Origin: Eucommia ulmoides
Taxonomy: Eukaryota; Streptophyta; Magnoliopsida; Garryales; Eucommiaceae
Direction: 5' to 3'
Assembly (NCBI GenBank): GCA_016647705.1
Contig: CM028336.1
Coordinates: forward strand, 6,382,048 to 6,446,047
DNA: 64,000 bases
Shown: one piece after another, positions 11,747-22,078 of the stretch
Layout of the letters: every line of letters starts with the position of its first letter
How positions within the stretch are numbered: the first letter of the stretch is position 1
Notes under the pieces: generated by a model
The model's database searches: none
What the model saw: the letters and a program-made list of their open reading frames with translations, nothing else
Told to the model about the DNA's origin: nothing
Position numbers and translations under genes: made by a program

Positions 11747-12836
11747 GAGTTCTTAACCAAATAAATATGTATTAAAAACTTAATTTCTGAAAACAGTACG
11801 GTCAAAACTTATTTATGGAATCAGTGTAAAATGCAATACCGATTTGCGTTTTTCGAAAACCGTATTTTCAAAATGCATTTTTAAAGAAACGCAAATCGGT
11901 TTTGCGTTTTTCAAAACAGAAATAAAAAAAAATGTTTGAAAAACGCAGAAGCTTTCTGCGTTTTTCGAAAACAGAAAAAAAAAATGAAAAATGCAGAAGT
12001 TAAAAAAAAAAAAGAAAAAAAAAAAGAAGAGAGTAACACGGTTAAGCAGCAATCTGTTTTTTTTTTTTCTTCAGCAGAGAGTGAATGCAATCCAAGCAAT
12101 TTTTTTTTCTGTTTTGGAAGCGCTTTTTTTTTTTTTTCTTTTCTTTTCAAGAGCTTGCTTTTTTTTTTTTTTCAAGAGTGTTTTGTTTTTTTTCGCCATT
12201 TTCCCACCGTTTTCCTCATTCATATTTGGCTTAGAATTATAATTTGTAAAAATATATTATATATTCACATGTAATTTTATTTTTATTTCAATTAGTGTAA
12301 TTTTTTTTTAAAAAAAAACGCATATATTATTTTCGTTTTTTTTTTTAATCATTTCACACTAATCACAAAATGGTTCTTCTATGCCAAATATGAATGGGGA
12401 AAACGGTGGAAAAATGGCAAAAAAAAAACAAAACGCTCTTGAAAAAAAAAAAAGCGCTTCCAAAACAGAAAAAAAAATTGCATGGATTGCACTCACTCTC
12501 TGCTGAAGAAAAAAAAAAAAAAAAAAACCAGACTGCTGCTTAACCGTGTTACTCTCTTCTTTTCTTTTTTTTCTTTTTTTTTTTTTTTGAAAAACGCAGA
12601 AGTTTTCTGCGTTTTTCATTTTTTTTTTTTTTTTTTTTTTTATTTCTGTTTTGAAAAACGCAAATCAGTTTTGCGTTTTTACTGAAACAGTGGGTTTTTT
12701 AAAAACGCATTTTGAAAATGCGGTTTTCGAAAAACACAAATAGGTATTGCATTTTACACTGATTCCATAAATAAGTTTTGACCGTACTGTTTTCAGAAAT
12801 TAAATTTTTAATATATATTTATTTAGTTAAGAACTC
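11747..12836. mobile_element. 1.1-kb foldback element, possibly Mutator-like
   Basis: The two halves are near-complete reverse complements. The left end GAGTTCTTAACCAAATAAAT is mirrored by GTTAAGAACTC at the right, and ACAGTACGGTCAAAACTT by AAGTTTTGACCGTACTGT. Arms are several hundred bp, so a transcript would form a long hairpin. The outer flanks are TCATCATAT (11738-11746) and TCATTATAT (12838-12846). This fits a 9-bp target duplication with one mismatch and one extra base, the size made by Mutator-like transposases. No transposase is encoded; internal open frames are Lys/Phe-rich low complexity. Confidence 0.65.
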
Positions 12837-12849
12837 TTCATTATATATC

Positions 12850-13540
12850 AGAATTTTTTTTTGTCATTTAACAAATATCACTAACTTTATTGGCTGATTT
12901 TTTTTATATGAAAAGATCATTGTACCCTTTGCTTTTGTCTATAATAAAAAAAATCTAAATAAAATGATCAATTTACTCTTTTGCCTTCAGATTAGATTTT
13001 TCTAGGAAAAGTGTATAGCACGTCGGAGGTGAGAGAAAAACCGCCGGAGGCGTTGAAGCTCATCGGAGGTTGCCATGCTTTTTCGCTTGATTTTCTCCTT
13101 GTTGGGATCGCCAAAATATTCTCTGCATTTTCGCGGATCTGAGATTTGAATACACTCCTTCCTGAGCTCTTTTTTCATTTGTAAGTGGAACTTCACAACT
13201 CTGTCTGTATTATCGGTGATTTTGATTCCTTCAGCTTGTGGATCATTAATTTATCACGATCTGTTTTTGATGCGGTGAAATCTGAATCTGGTGGGAAGGA
13301 AAAGCTTAAAGTGTTATCTCAGATTAGCTTAGAAAAGAAGTTCATTTATCAAGATTTTGCTACTTGTTTTACTGTAAGTCCAACTTTCTCTCTCCTCTAA
13401 CTTCAATATATCCTCTGTTTTACTTATGGGTTCTTCAATTCATACTTGTATTATAACAATTACACTTATCTTATACTTTTGAGACTATTTTTTTGCAATT
13501 TAGTTGTTGAAAAATCACATATTTTGAATTAAATCGACAA
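12850..13540. other. Intergenic, possible leader of the 13.5-kb pseudogene
   Basis: AT-rich until about 13000, then a mixed-composition stretch with short open frames on both strands (13002-13196 -, 13185-13400 +) that I cannot assign. It could be the promoter and 5' leader of the methyltransferase-like pseudogene that follows. Confidence 0.25.
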
Positions 13541-13544
13541 GAAA

Positions 13545-14257
13545 ATGAGACCCAGTTGTGATTTTCCCAATTGGAACTGTTTGAGAATTTGCAAGCACAG
13601 AATGGGACAAACAGGGAGAGACTGGACGCTGATCTACGCTATCTACGGGAGGGATGACTGGCACACTCCGATCTTCCTCTTAATCCACGCCATCGTATTC
13701 TTCGTGCTGTCGATGTTCTTCCTCATATACTTCGATCCAATCTGCTCCACCTTCCCAGCGGCGCGCCCCGCTTTGCAACCGGATTCACCGACTCAGTCAC
13801 GGCTCTCTCCGTCGTCTGTATCTTCTTCGCCGCTGGCAACATCTTCTACTGCTCAGTCTGCCTCCACTGGGAAATGGCCCAGCGGATGGTCGGCGCCGTT
13901 AGCTATTGGTCGACCGTGAAGCACGCCCTCGACGTCGGTTGCAGCCGCGGCATCCTCCTCAATGCGGTGGCTCTTCAGCTGGAGAAGGCCTGGAGTTCCG
14001 GCAGGGTGGTGGGCCTGGACCAGACCAAAAGAAAACCCGCCACGCTCTCGACGCTCCGGACGGCGGGGATCGAGGTGGTTCAAGAGTACGTCACCTGTCG
14101 GGTGGAGGTATCGGCGTTTGTCCACACGGTGGGGAACGAGTTCGGGCAGAAATCGACGGCGTCGGAGAGGCTGAGGGTGTTGGGGGATGATGAAGAAGAA
14201 GATGAATGTTCAAATCTGCGAGGAACAACAAGAAATAGAGCATCAAAAGGAGGATGA
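13545..14257 (+). pseudogene. Decayed membrane-anchored SAM methyltransferase-like gene
   Basis: The N-terminal part reads DWTLIYAIYGRDDWHTPIF followed by a hydrophobic segment (HAIVFFVLSMFFLIYF). After a frameshift near 13760 a second frame carries HWEMAQRMVGAVSYWSTVKH, ALDVGCSRGILLNAVA, GRVVGLDQTK and EYVTCR, then FVHTVGNEFGQK. This is the layout of plant class I SAM-dependent methyltransferases with an N-terminal membrane anchor; the glycine-rich motif I would normally read DVGCGRG, so one Gly is Ser here. Between EYVTCR and FVHTVG a stretch that normally carries the acidic strand-4 motif is missing, and the C-terminus runs into unrelated acidic and charged residues. Frameshift plus internal deletion make it non-functional. 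GC content is clearly above its surroundings. Family assigned from remembered motifs; substrate unknown. Confidence 0.65.
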
Positions 14258-14259
14258 AG

Positions 14260-15540
14260 AAGAAGATGAATAAACAGAGGGAGGAGAGGACAGTAGCAAG
14301 AGAAAGATGATACGGGTGCTGATTTCATCATCTAAAGCTCTTTTATTTTTTATTTTTTATTTTTTTATTTTTTTTTAACCGGGAATCGTCCCTTTACAAG
14401 CATGGGAATCCGAACAGAACAGGAAAAAATGAGAAAAAGAATAAGAGGGGTATATTTGTCAAATAAATTAAATTAAAAAAAATATTTATGTAATTCAATT
14501 CAAGTCAAACTATTTTGAAGATAATATTGTTAATAAAAATGTTTTGTCAGCATTTTTTTACTGTTTGGGAGATATCTTGTTTTAAATTGTAAAATTATAT
14601 GGGGATGATTAATATTTATTAAATTACAGGAGAGATTTTGGTATATGATCAAAAGACAGGAAAGGTCTTTAATATAAACTCTATATATGTATTGTATAAT
14701 TCACTAATGTTTAACATATACAATGTAAAATCAAATGAGATTTTAACTCGAAATATTTTTGAGATTTACAAGAATCTGATTCTAATCCCAAAAAGTTGAA
14801 GTAATTATGATTTGAATCTCACGGACAGAAGAGGGTGGCCGAATTCTTTTGATTAGGGGGCGGCCAAATGATTTCTTTCTATTTATATAATCTGTTCAGG
14901 GTTAAAAACTCTTGACCCCCTTCCGAACTTCCATAGTTCAACAATACTATTTATTCTCTTTTAAGAACTTTCTTAACTTTCATTTTTTATTGTATTTAAC
15001 CGATTAATTTTATATCAAAAGATAGTTGATAAAAATAATTGATTAATTAATTTACTAATTAATTAAAATTAAAATAATTTTAATTTTACTCTTTCGAAAG
15101 AAAATATTTTTCCCCTAAGATATTTTCTCAATTGTGAGTTGCGTCTATCTACATCACAACCTTGTCCAATTGATAAAAATTTCGTCAAGAGAATTTTCTT
15201 AAATATGATTTTCATATAATACAATCTCTCTTATGTTCCCTGAAGGGCCAAATGATACGGATAAAGTCAAAAATGCATAATCCAATCATATGTTCGTTTA
15301 TTGATAATATAATTTACTAATAACAATAATTAAAATTACATCCCAATTGGTTCGCTTACAGCTAGCCCTATTCACCACCAATATACAACAACCATTCTCC
15401 TTAATTTCAACAAGTAGTAACCTCAAAAGCTCTAACTAATAATAATAAGAGAACGAAGAATCAGAAAGTGAGATGATTAGCTACAATTATGCCTTAAGGT
15501 TGCAAAGCCTCAAACTCAATGTCTGACAGCTGCTTAGCTG
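14260..15540. other. AT-rich intergenic, no gene recognised
   Basis: Low-complexity T and A runs near 14340-14380, then unremarkable AT-rich DNA with no credible open frame. Confidence 0.6.
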
Positions 15541-15544
15541 TCCT

Positions 15545-17041
15545 AAAGATTGTGTTTGAAATCAAATGCAGACTCTCTCTCTCTAAAGATTGTAGAGTGA
15601 GAGAGCTACTAGCAAATTGTTTGTTCATGTCCCAAGGGTAAACTGAGTTATTGGAGATGATGTAGGACAGCTAAGGAAGCACAGTGTTAGGCCTGAAAAG
15701 ATGGAGAAATGACATCTCGGTCAAAACTGGTTTGTTTTGGTGCCATCTATCTACTTTTTATTATTCTTTTCTTTTTTAATTCCCTCATCTTGCTTCTCTC
15801 ACTTTTTTTCCCAGTTGTTTGGTTAACGGTTCATCATATAAAATATATATTTATTAGGTTCATTTTATTTATATATATATATTATATATATATATATTTA
15901 TTATTATTATTATCAATGATGTCATCATAACATCACGGTTCAACGCCGGGTGAACCGGTGACCCATGACCCGCCATTTTTTCTGGTTCGATGTCCGGTCT
16001 GGTTTTGAAAACATTAATTGAAAGTTAAATAATTAAATTTTTTTTTACCCTTATACTCCATCTGTTTTACTACAATTTTACTTTGACTCAATTTTTTATT
16101 ACTTACATATAGTATAAGAAAAAAGATAACTTACTTTTTATTCTTTACTAAATAACAATATTATTATCCTTTCACATCGGATGACTAGTTGGTGTTGACG
16201 CCTGGGGATTGAGAGATGAGTTTCAAATTAACCGAATCAAAATGAGATTTTAATCGTAAAAATTTATGGAATAAATTTAAATTTCTGGGGGGAAAAAAGT
16301 GTCAAGCATTAGAAATTTTAATCGGATCAGAATGAGATTTTAACCGTGAAAATTTTTGGAATAAATTAAAATTTTTGGGGTAAAAAAGTGTCAAGCATTA
16401 GAAATTTTAACCGGATCAGAATGAGATTTAACCGTAAAATTTTCGGAATAAATTAAAATTTCTGGGGGGAAAAAAGTGTCAAGCATTAGAAATTTTTACG
16501 GTTAAAATCTCATTCTGATTCGGTTAATTTGAAACTCATCTCTTAATTCCCAGTCGTCGATACCAACTGGTCATCCGATGTGAAAGGATAATAATATTAT
16601 TATTGGTAAAGAATAAAAAGTAAGTTAAATTTTTTCTTATGGTAATAAAAAATTGAGTCAAAGTGAAATTGTAGTAAAAGAAATGGGGTATAAGTGTCAA
16701 AAAAATTAATTCTTTAACTTTCAATCAATGTTTCAAAATCCGGACATCGAACCAGAAAAAATGGTTGGGAAAAAAAAGGTGAGAAAAGCAAGATGAGAGA
16801 ATTAAAAACAGAAGAATAATAAAAAAGTAGATAGATGGCACCAAAACAAACAAGTTTTGACCAAGCTGTCATTTCTCCATATTTTCAGGCCTAACAGTGT
16901 GCTTCCTTAGCTGTCCTACATCATCTCCAATAACTCAGCTTACCCCTTGGGACATGAACAAACAATTTGCTAGTAGCTCTCTCACTCTACAATCTTTAGA
17001 GAGAGAGAGAGTCTACTTTTGATTTTCAAACACAATATCTT
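15545..17041. mobile_element. 1.5-kb foldback element with long inverted arms
   Basis: The left arm from AAGATTGTGTTTGAAATCAA (15547) is mirrored by the right arm ending near 17040. Further matching blocks are ACATGAACAAACAATTTGC, TAGATAGATGGCACCAAAAC and ACATCGAACCAGAAAAAATG, so arms are about 600-700 bp. The centre (16229-16500) is a tandem array. The arms carry CT/GA tracts and a 'ggtgaaccggt' segment common in plant dispersed repeats. Target duplication not resolved; no transposase. Confidence 0.6.
16229..16500 (+). repeat. Three tandem ~91-bp repeats at the foldback centre
   Basis: Each unit contains GTGTCAAGCATTAGAAATTT, CGGATCAGAATGAGATTT, AACCGTAAAA and GGAATAAATTAAAATTTCTGG. Three direct copies start near 16229, 16318 and 16410; a partial inverted copy follows at the start of the right arm. 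Confidence 0.6.
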
Positions 17042-17640
17042 GATGAAATTGTTCACGATTCCCATGGTGTTACCGTAGATCCTTGTGCGGTCTCCGAATC
17101 CGGCAAACCTGGTGCAGCATCCGACGGCAACACAACCACATGACTTCCTCTTATAGGCCGCTGCTGATCTCTCTCTCTCCTCTCCCTCTTACGTATCTGT
17201 CCAACGAGAAACGCAAGAGAGATCCGCAGCGGCGCCGCCTTCCATCGGAAGCTTCTCGCCGGCCTTCGTCTACTTCAGGCGGAGCTTTCTCGGCCACAAC
17301 GGTCTTCTCTCTTTCCGTCAGCTTCCAACAACTGTGATTTTTTGGAGGGCTTTTGTTGAAAAAGCCGGCCGGTTAAAGAGAAACCACTCCGGTTCTCCGT
17401 GTTCAACCGGTGGTTTGACGATTTTTTCCGGTTTAACCCAAAAAACGGAGTTTTGCTGGTTAATCGGACCGGGATTTGGGCCGGTCGATGGTTCAACCGG
17501 CCGATCCGGTCCGGTTTTTAAAACATTGGATCAACTGTAGTCGTCCACTTTCCGCAAATGAACCAGAATCCGGAGTCGGCATCATGAAGATACTGAAGAT
17601 ACAGTACTTCCCGGAACCGAACCTGAAGCTGGCCTCTTAT
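17042..17640. other. GC-richer stretch, unidentified
   Basis: 17042-17140 has a short coding-like frame (VHDSHGVTVDPCAVSESG) that I cannot assign. 17340-17525 has repeated GGCCGGTT / AACCGG words typical of a plant dispersed repeat. It may include the promoter of gene copy D. Confidence 0.25.
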
Positions 17641-17690
17641 TACTCTCTCTCGCTCTCTCACTCGCTCTCTCTCTCTCTCTCTCTCTCCAA
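17640..17690 (+). repeat. (CT)n microsatellite
   Basis: CT dinucleotide tract broken by CG and CA, directly upstream of the start codon of copy D. Confidence 0.8.
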
Positions 17691-19415
17691 ATGACTTCCG
17701 GCGAAGGCGGTAATATCTCTCTCTCCGGTGGAGGCGGTGGCATCCACCCTTCGGTGGAGGACGAGAGGCAGAGCCTCGGTGGCGGTGATATTGAGCAGGG
17801 GATCGCGAATCCAAGGAGCCCAAACAACCAGGTCTCTCTCTCTCTCACACACACACACACAATGCCATACCTCCATTTCATGACATCCAGAATGTTTGAC
17901 ATCCAGGAGGTGAACCAGGAGGAGGAAGAGGAGGGGCAGACCCAGAATGTTAACCAGGGAGCCCCATACATCCCGGAGGAGGGGCAGACCCAGAATGTTA
18001 ACCAGGAGCCCCGTGACATCCAGAGGAGGGGCCGATCCAGAATGTTAACCAGGACTCTCTCGGTGATACCGAGCAGGGGAATAAAACTCCCTCGTTTTCT
18101 AACAGCCAGGTCTCTTCTCTCTCTCTCACACACACACACAATGCCATACCTGGATTCTCTCTCTCACACACACACAATGGCCCTCCCATGTTCAAGCTTT
18201 TACAAATGTGAAACAAAAGAGAGACAGAACATTACAAAGCGTTCCAGTGGACTGTACAACTCAAATCAGCACTAAATAGCAACAATGGCTCTAAACAGGA
18301 ACAGAGAAAAGAAACGGAAACAGGAACATAGAACAGAAACAGAAACATGAACAGAACAGAAACAGAAACGGGAACAGAAAGAAACAGTAACGGAAAAAAT
18401 TTCAGCAACGGAAACAGAAATTAAGGTAGTGATTTTGGTTAAGAAACCCTACTTTTTATGGGGGCACAAAATTTTAAAACTCCTAATGTATTCCTAGCAA
18501 ATTCTCAAATAGTAAAAATTATCCATATGCCCATTTACAAAAAACACACACAAACTAAAATATTTCTAATTTATGTTAGCCCACACAAACTAAAAACATT
18601 TATAATGAACAATTGGTGATATTTGAGAATAGAAACAAGGAACATGAAACAATAACCGATGCGACTCACCTTTGTGCGACGGCAAAGGAAGACGACGGTG
18701 GAGATATAGTTGTCTCTCAATTGAGATGGTTATGGTGTATATATAGGATGTTATTTTGAAGTCAATAACTTAAGATCATAAATTCTTAATCAAATCAAGT
18801 AAAATGATGTCACATTCACTACGTTTTCATCAGTTTTTATATTCATATTGAATTAAATATGGTATTTCATATTTAAGTGAGTTTAAGTTATTGGGTTATT
18901 GATTATGATGTTATCCATATTCCATAATCTGTATTATATTGGCTCATAACCTAGTGTTAATGGCAATATATGCAGGACAAAATCGAAGTTAACACTGTCA
19001 CCTTGCTTGAGACGGTGTACTTGGCGTTAATGGGCTTCCCAGTAGGCATCGTGTATAACTTCAACAGTATTTTTAAGGAGAAAGATGCAGTGGAATTGAA
19101 AATTTCAGACTTGGTTCTCAATCCCACATTGGTGCCTCTTGCTTTCTACACCATCGTGCTATGCACGGTGATGTTTGGGCTGGGACTCTTCATGACTACT
19201 GTGTCTATATGGAGGCTTAGGCCTGGTTTTTCCGCCCGGTATTTAACTATTACGATGGGGATGTTTGTGTGGCGCTTTATAGTATGTTGGTGGCACATAA
19301 TGTCCCCCGGTTTTATCTAAGCTTTTGGCTTGTGTGGATTTATGTTCTGGTATTAACCTTGGTTGTCCTCGTGATGTGGGTCGTGGTGAAAATTATTTTT
19401 AAGTTATTTTCATAG
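17691..19415 (+). pseudogene. Cluster gene copy D: acidic N-term plus four-TM protein
   Basis: Same exon plan as copies A-C but on the plus strand. Exon 1 is 17691-17831 (47 codons, MTSGEGGNISLSGGGGG..., donor CAG/GTCTCT). A diverged middle exon lies near 17891-18109, with internal repeats of GQTQNVNQ. The last exon is 18976-19415, after acceptor ATGCAG/GAC, and begins DKIEVNTVTLLETVYLALM. Membrane segments match the family (TVYLALMGFPVGIVYNF, PLAFYTIVLCTVMFGLGLF). The middle exon is out of frame at its start and has a further one-base shift near 18020. The last exon shifts frame near 19260; the continuing frame ends YVLVLTLVVLVMWVVV. Likely a pseudogene, and the most diverged copy. Function of the family is unknown to me. 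Confidence 0.55.
18110..18970. other. Intron of copy D with purine-rich repeats
   Basis: Starts with CT and CA tracts as in the other copies. 18290-18425 is a run of AACAGAAACAGG-like units. The remainder is AT-rich. No gene within it. Confidence 0.5.
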
Positions 19416-19681
19416 GGTAGGGTGGTGTACTGGTGCTATTATTAGCAGTTTAATCTCTTTTTTTTTTTTGTTGGTGGAAATGAATACGGTCCATATGGGA
19501 AATATAAACGGTTTATTATTCAATTTTCATTCACAGCGGACTATCGATTTCTATTTTTGGAAAGTACATATATATTCCTCTCAACGTATATTTGCTGCAA
19601 ATTCTATCTTTCTATGTCTTTTATTATAATGACGATTGTTGATGTTCATGGAGTTTTTTTAGCCTACCAATCTATTTTGTA

Positions 19682-19727
19682 CTCAACATCTCCGTTGCGA
19701 GAGCGAGAGCGAGAGCGAGAGAGAGGT
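19682..19727. repeat. GAGAGC microsatellite upstream of RPS5 fragment
   Basis: GAGAGCGAGAGC tract in the position where copies A and B have a pure CT/GA tract ahead of the RPS5 start codon. Confidence 0.6.
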
Positions 19728-19744
19728 TAGTGGGTTGAATAGCC

Positions 19745-19850
19745 ATGGAAGCTGTTGCGATTGTCGCCGAGAATCCGAAGGAAGACAAGGTTCACACTCC
19801 GAAGGAAGACAAGGTTCACACTGGTGTTATGCTCTTTAACCGATGAAGTT
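19745..19850 (+). pseudogene. RPS5 (uS7) 5' fragment, copy D
   Basis: ATG at 19745 opens MEAVAIVAENPKEDKVHT. The segment PKEDKVHT is then tandemly duplicated, followed by GVMLFNR and a stop. LFNR is the start of the conserved part of plant ribosomal protein S5 (EVKLFNRW...). Only the N-terminus remains. The same leader and start are present in the longer fragments at 25531 and 50109, which lie in the same position relative to the membrane gene. Confidence 0.6.
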
Positions 19851-19859
19851 AGGATAAAG

Positions 19860-20232
19860 TTAGGTTCGTGACATTTCCGTGGAAGATTAAATTTGGGGAA
19901 CATTCAATCCTTAAAACCACCCATGCTAATACACTGATTCTATCTAGATTGGAACTTCACTCATCACAATTACAAATTATAAGAGTGGACGTTATCTACT
20001 CTATACCTAGTTGTCTCATTTGAATCTAAATTTGTGCATTTGAGGAAGGTCAAGTAGCAACAAAACTTTTAATAATCTCACATCAATCAAGCACCTAATT
20101 AACAATTAATCCCCCAATTGCCGAATGCATAGAGTGAGTGAAAGGGAGCAGAGAGTTGAACCTCAAACAGCGTCCATTTCTTTCTCAGACTTTGGCATGC
20201 ATTTCCCGAAGAGAGCCAGCTAAGTCTTCAAT
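19860..20232 (-). pseudogene. PABN exon 2 and intron fragment, copy D (inverted)
   Basis: Reverse complement of the PABN exon 2 / intron 2 region at about 30280-30610. Exon remnant is 20232-20162, reading AGSLREMHAKV before a frameshift and stop. The intron follows toward lower coordinates. It is cut by the assembly gap. Confidence 0.6.
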
Positions 20233-20332
20233 NNNNNNNNNNNNNNNNNNNNNNNNNNNNNNNNNNNNNNNNNNNNNNNNNNNNNNNNNNNNNNNNNNNN
20301 NNNNNNNNNNNNNNNNNNNNNNNNNNNNNNNN
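20233..20332. other. Assembly gap of 100 N
   Basis: Exactly 100 N, the usual placeholder for a gap of unknown size. Left side is PABN fragment D; right side is the middle of a copia element, so real sequence is missing here. Confidence 0.98.
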
Positions 20333-20883
20333 CATGCCTACGACCTGTCCCAATCAGCTTCTAAGATTGCGGATCCTGTACCTGACAAGAGGTAGAAGAG
20401 AAAGAAACTGAGTAACCAGAATCACATAATTTGGCCAACAGAAACAAGATTCAATGCAAGATTGGGAATATGATAAATACTTGAAAGAGATAATCGGGGT
20501 TTGACAACAGAACCAATGCCTGCTAATGCCATTGGAGTACCATCAGCAATCATAACAGATACAGATGAGGTAGGCTTTAAAGAAACAAATGATGGTAAAT
20601 TCAGGTGACCTATGATTAGAGGCTCTAGAATCTAGAACCCATATGGAGGAAGCTCATACCTGAAAGCGCTTTACAAGGGTGACAAAGCCTATGAAGATGC
20701 AGCAGACATGGCACTGTGAATGTGTGGTAAGGAACTTTTGAAATATTCAGTAAGGGCCTCCATTGGTGGGATTGAGAGGATGCTAGGCGTCTCCAAAACT
20801 AAACAAATTTGATGCCGACGGGTACAGTTACAGCCAGTAGTATAGGCTGTGGAGGCCTGTAAGGACATTTTTGAAAACGATTG

Positions 20884-21708
20884 TCAGATTTCCACTGGGG
20901 AGGCGGTTGTTGCTGCTTGTTGCTGTGTTCTATTCAGTTTAGGGCATTGAGCCTTCCAATGACCTTTATGCTTACAGAAGCTGCATTCATCAACGGCAGG
21001 CCTCGAATAAGACTGTTTTTGATGATTGAAAGGGACTGCCAGAACAGATGGACTGGCTGATTTGAGAACTCTTGTGTCTGACTGAGACTTGAAGCGTATC
21101 TCTTCGGCCAATAATTCACTAACCACTGAATCAACAGATGGAAGTGGATTACGGTGCAAAATTGTCCCACGAAGTCCTTCAAAATCATCACGCAACACCA
21201 TCAAAAATTGAACCAAACGTTGTTCTTCCCTACGAGCAATGTACGGAATACACGCTCGTAATTCTGCAGATTCTGTCAGAGCCAATTGATCCCAGAGATC
21301 TGTCATAGCATTGTAGAATTCTTGGATACTCATATCATTCTGCTTCAGTGCTCGAATATCATATTCTAACTGATATTGTTTTGCAAAATTAGACTGTGTA
21401 TACATTTTTGATAGATGATCCCAAACCTCTTTGGCGTACTCATACTTCGCCAATTTCATACCAATTGAATGTTCAACAGAGTTGTTAATCCAGGTAATGA
21501 TTTTCGAAATTATTTGCCTCCCAAGTATCTAACAAAATTATATAATTTTCAGCCCTTGCATCTTTTGGTTTAACTAGCGTACCACTAACGTAACCCTACA
21601 TCTTTTTGCCTTTAAGAAATTTTTCATCACATAACTCCAATATGAAAAAAAATTCCCATTCAATCTCACAGAAATAGACTGAAGCGAATCATCCCTTTCA
21701 GACGCCAT
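20884..21708 (-). pseudogene. Copia gag, copy A
   Basis: Gag-like protein from ATG 21708. The first ~75 codons contain frameshifts (near 21510 and 21620). The longest open piece, 21459-20884, carries YEYAKEVWDHLSKMYTQSNF, DMSIQEFYNAMTDLWDQL and a zinc knuckle CSFCKHKGHWKAQC with all four ligands (C-x2-C-x4-H-x4-C). This family packages element RNA in virus-like particles. The copy-B gag has Tyr in place of the knuckle His. Confidence 0.8.
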
Positions 21709-21871
21709 TACAAATACCAACAAACGAAATCACAAATCTAATGCAACAGAGAAATAAAATCAAATATCAGAACAAAACGATGATTCGCTGTAGAGAAAAC
21801 CAAATCAGAATTGCGCGGAAGTCAGATCTGTACGAACATCAACAATCATAGTCCTACGGATACTGAAATTA

Positions 21872-21885
21872 GGCTCTTGATACCA
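21872..21885 (-). other. Copia primer binding site, copy A
   Basis: Minus strand TGGTATCAAGAGCC directly after the LTR. This matches the 3' end complement of initiator tRNA-Met with one extra A relative to the usual TGGTATCAGAGC. Confidence 0.75.
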
Positions 21886-22078
21886 TGTTAAGATTAATGA
21901 ATAACATCAAAGTTTAGAGAGAAAAGAGATGACGGCTAGGGTTTTATTATCATTGAAATCAAGAATGCAATCATACAAATGAAAAGAGAGACTTATATAA
22001 GAGTACAAAAGAAAACCTAGAAAGCAATTAAAAGACAGTTATACCCTTACTAAATACTAATAATAATAAACTCTAATA
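21886..22078 (-). repeat. Copia 5' LTR, copy A
   Basis: About 190 bp, ending TTAACA on the minus strand next to the primer site. Nearly the same as the LTRs at 40301-40490 and 44837-45027. Confidence 0.85.

Larger units (their letters stand above)
20333..22078 (-). mobile_element. Truncated Ty1/copia element, copy A (5' LTR and gag)
   Basis: Direct counterpart of the right part of the element at 40301-45027. From right to left: 5' LTR (21886 to about 22078), primer binding site, gag reading leftwards from an ATG at 21708, then the start of the protease region, cut by the gap at 20332. The LTR joins PABN coding sequence at the same codons as in copy B. Confidence 0.85.

Noticed and set aside
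11911-12685. Several open frames of 67-112 codons rich in Lys or Phe
   Set aside because: They are translations of poly(A)/poly(T) runs inside the foldback element and occur on both strands symmetrically.
13853-14331. Minus-strand open frames opposite the methyltransferase pseudogene
   Set aside because: GC-rich antisense shadows without known motifs.
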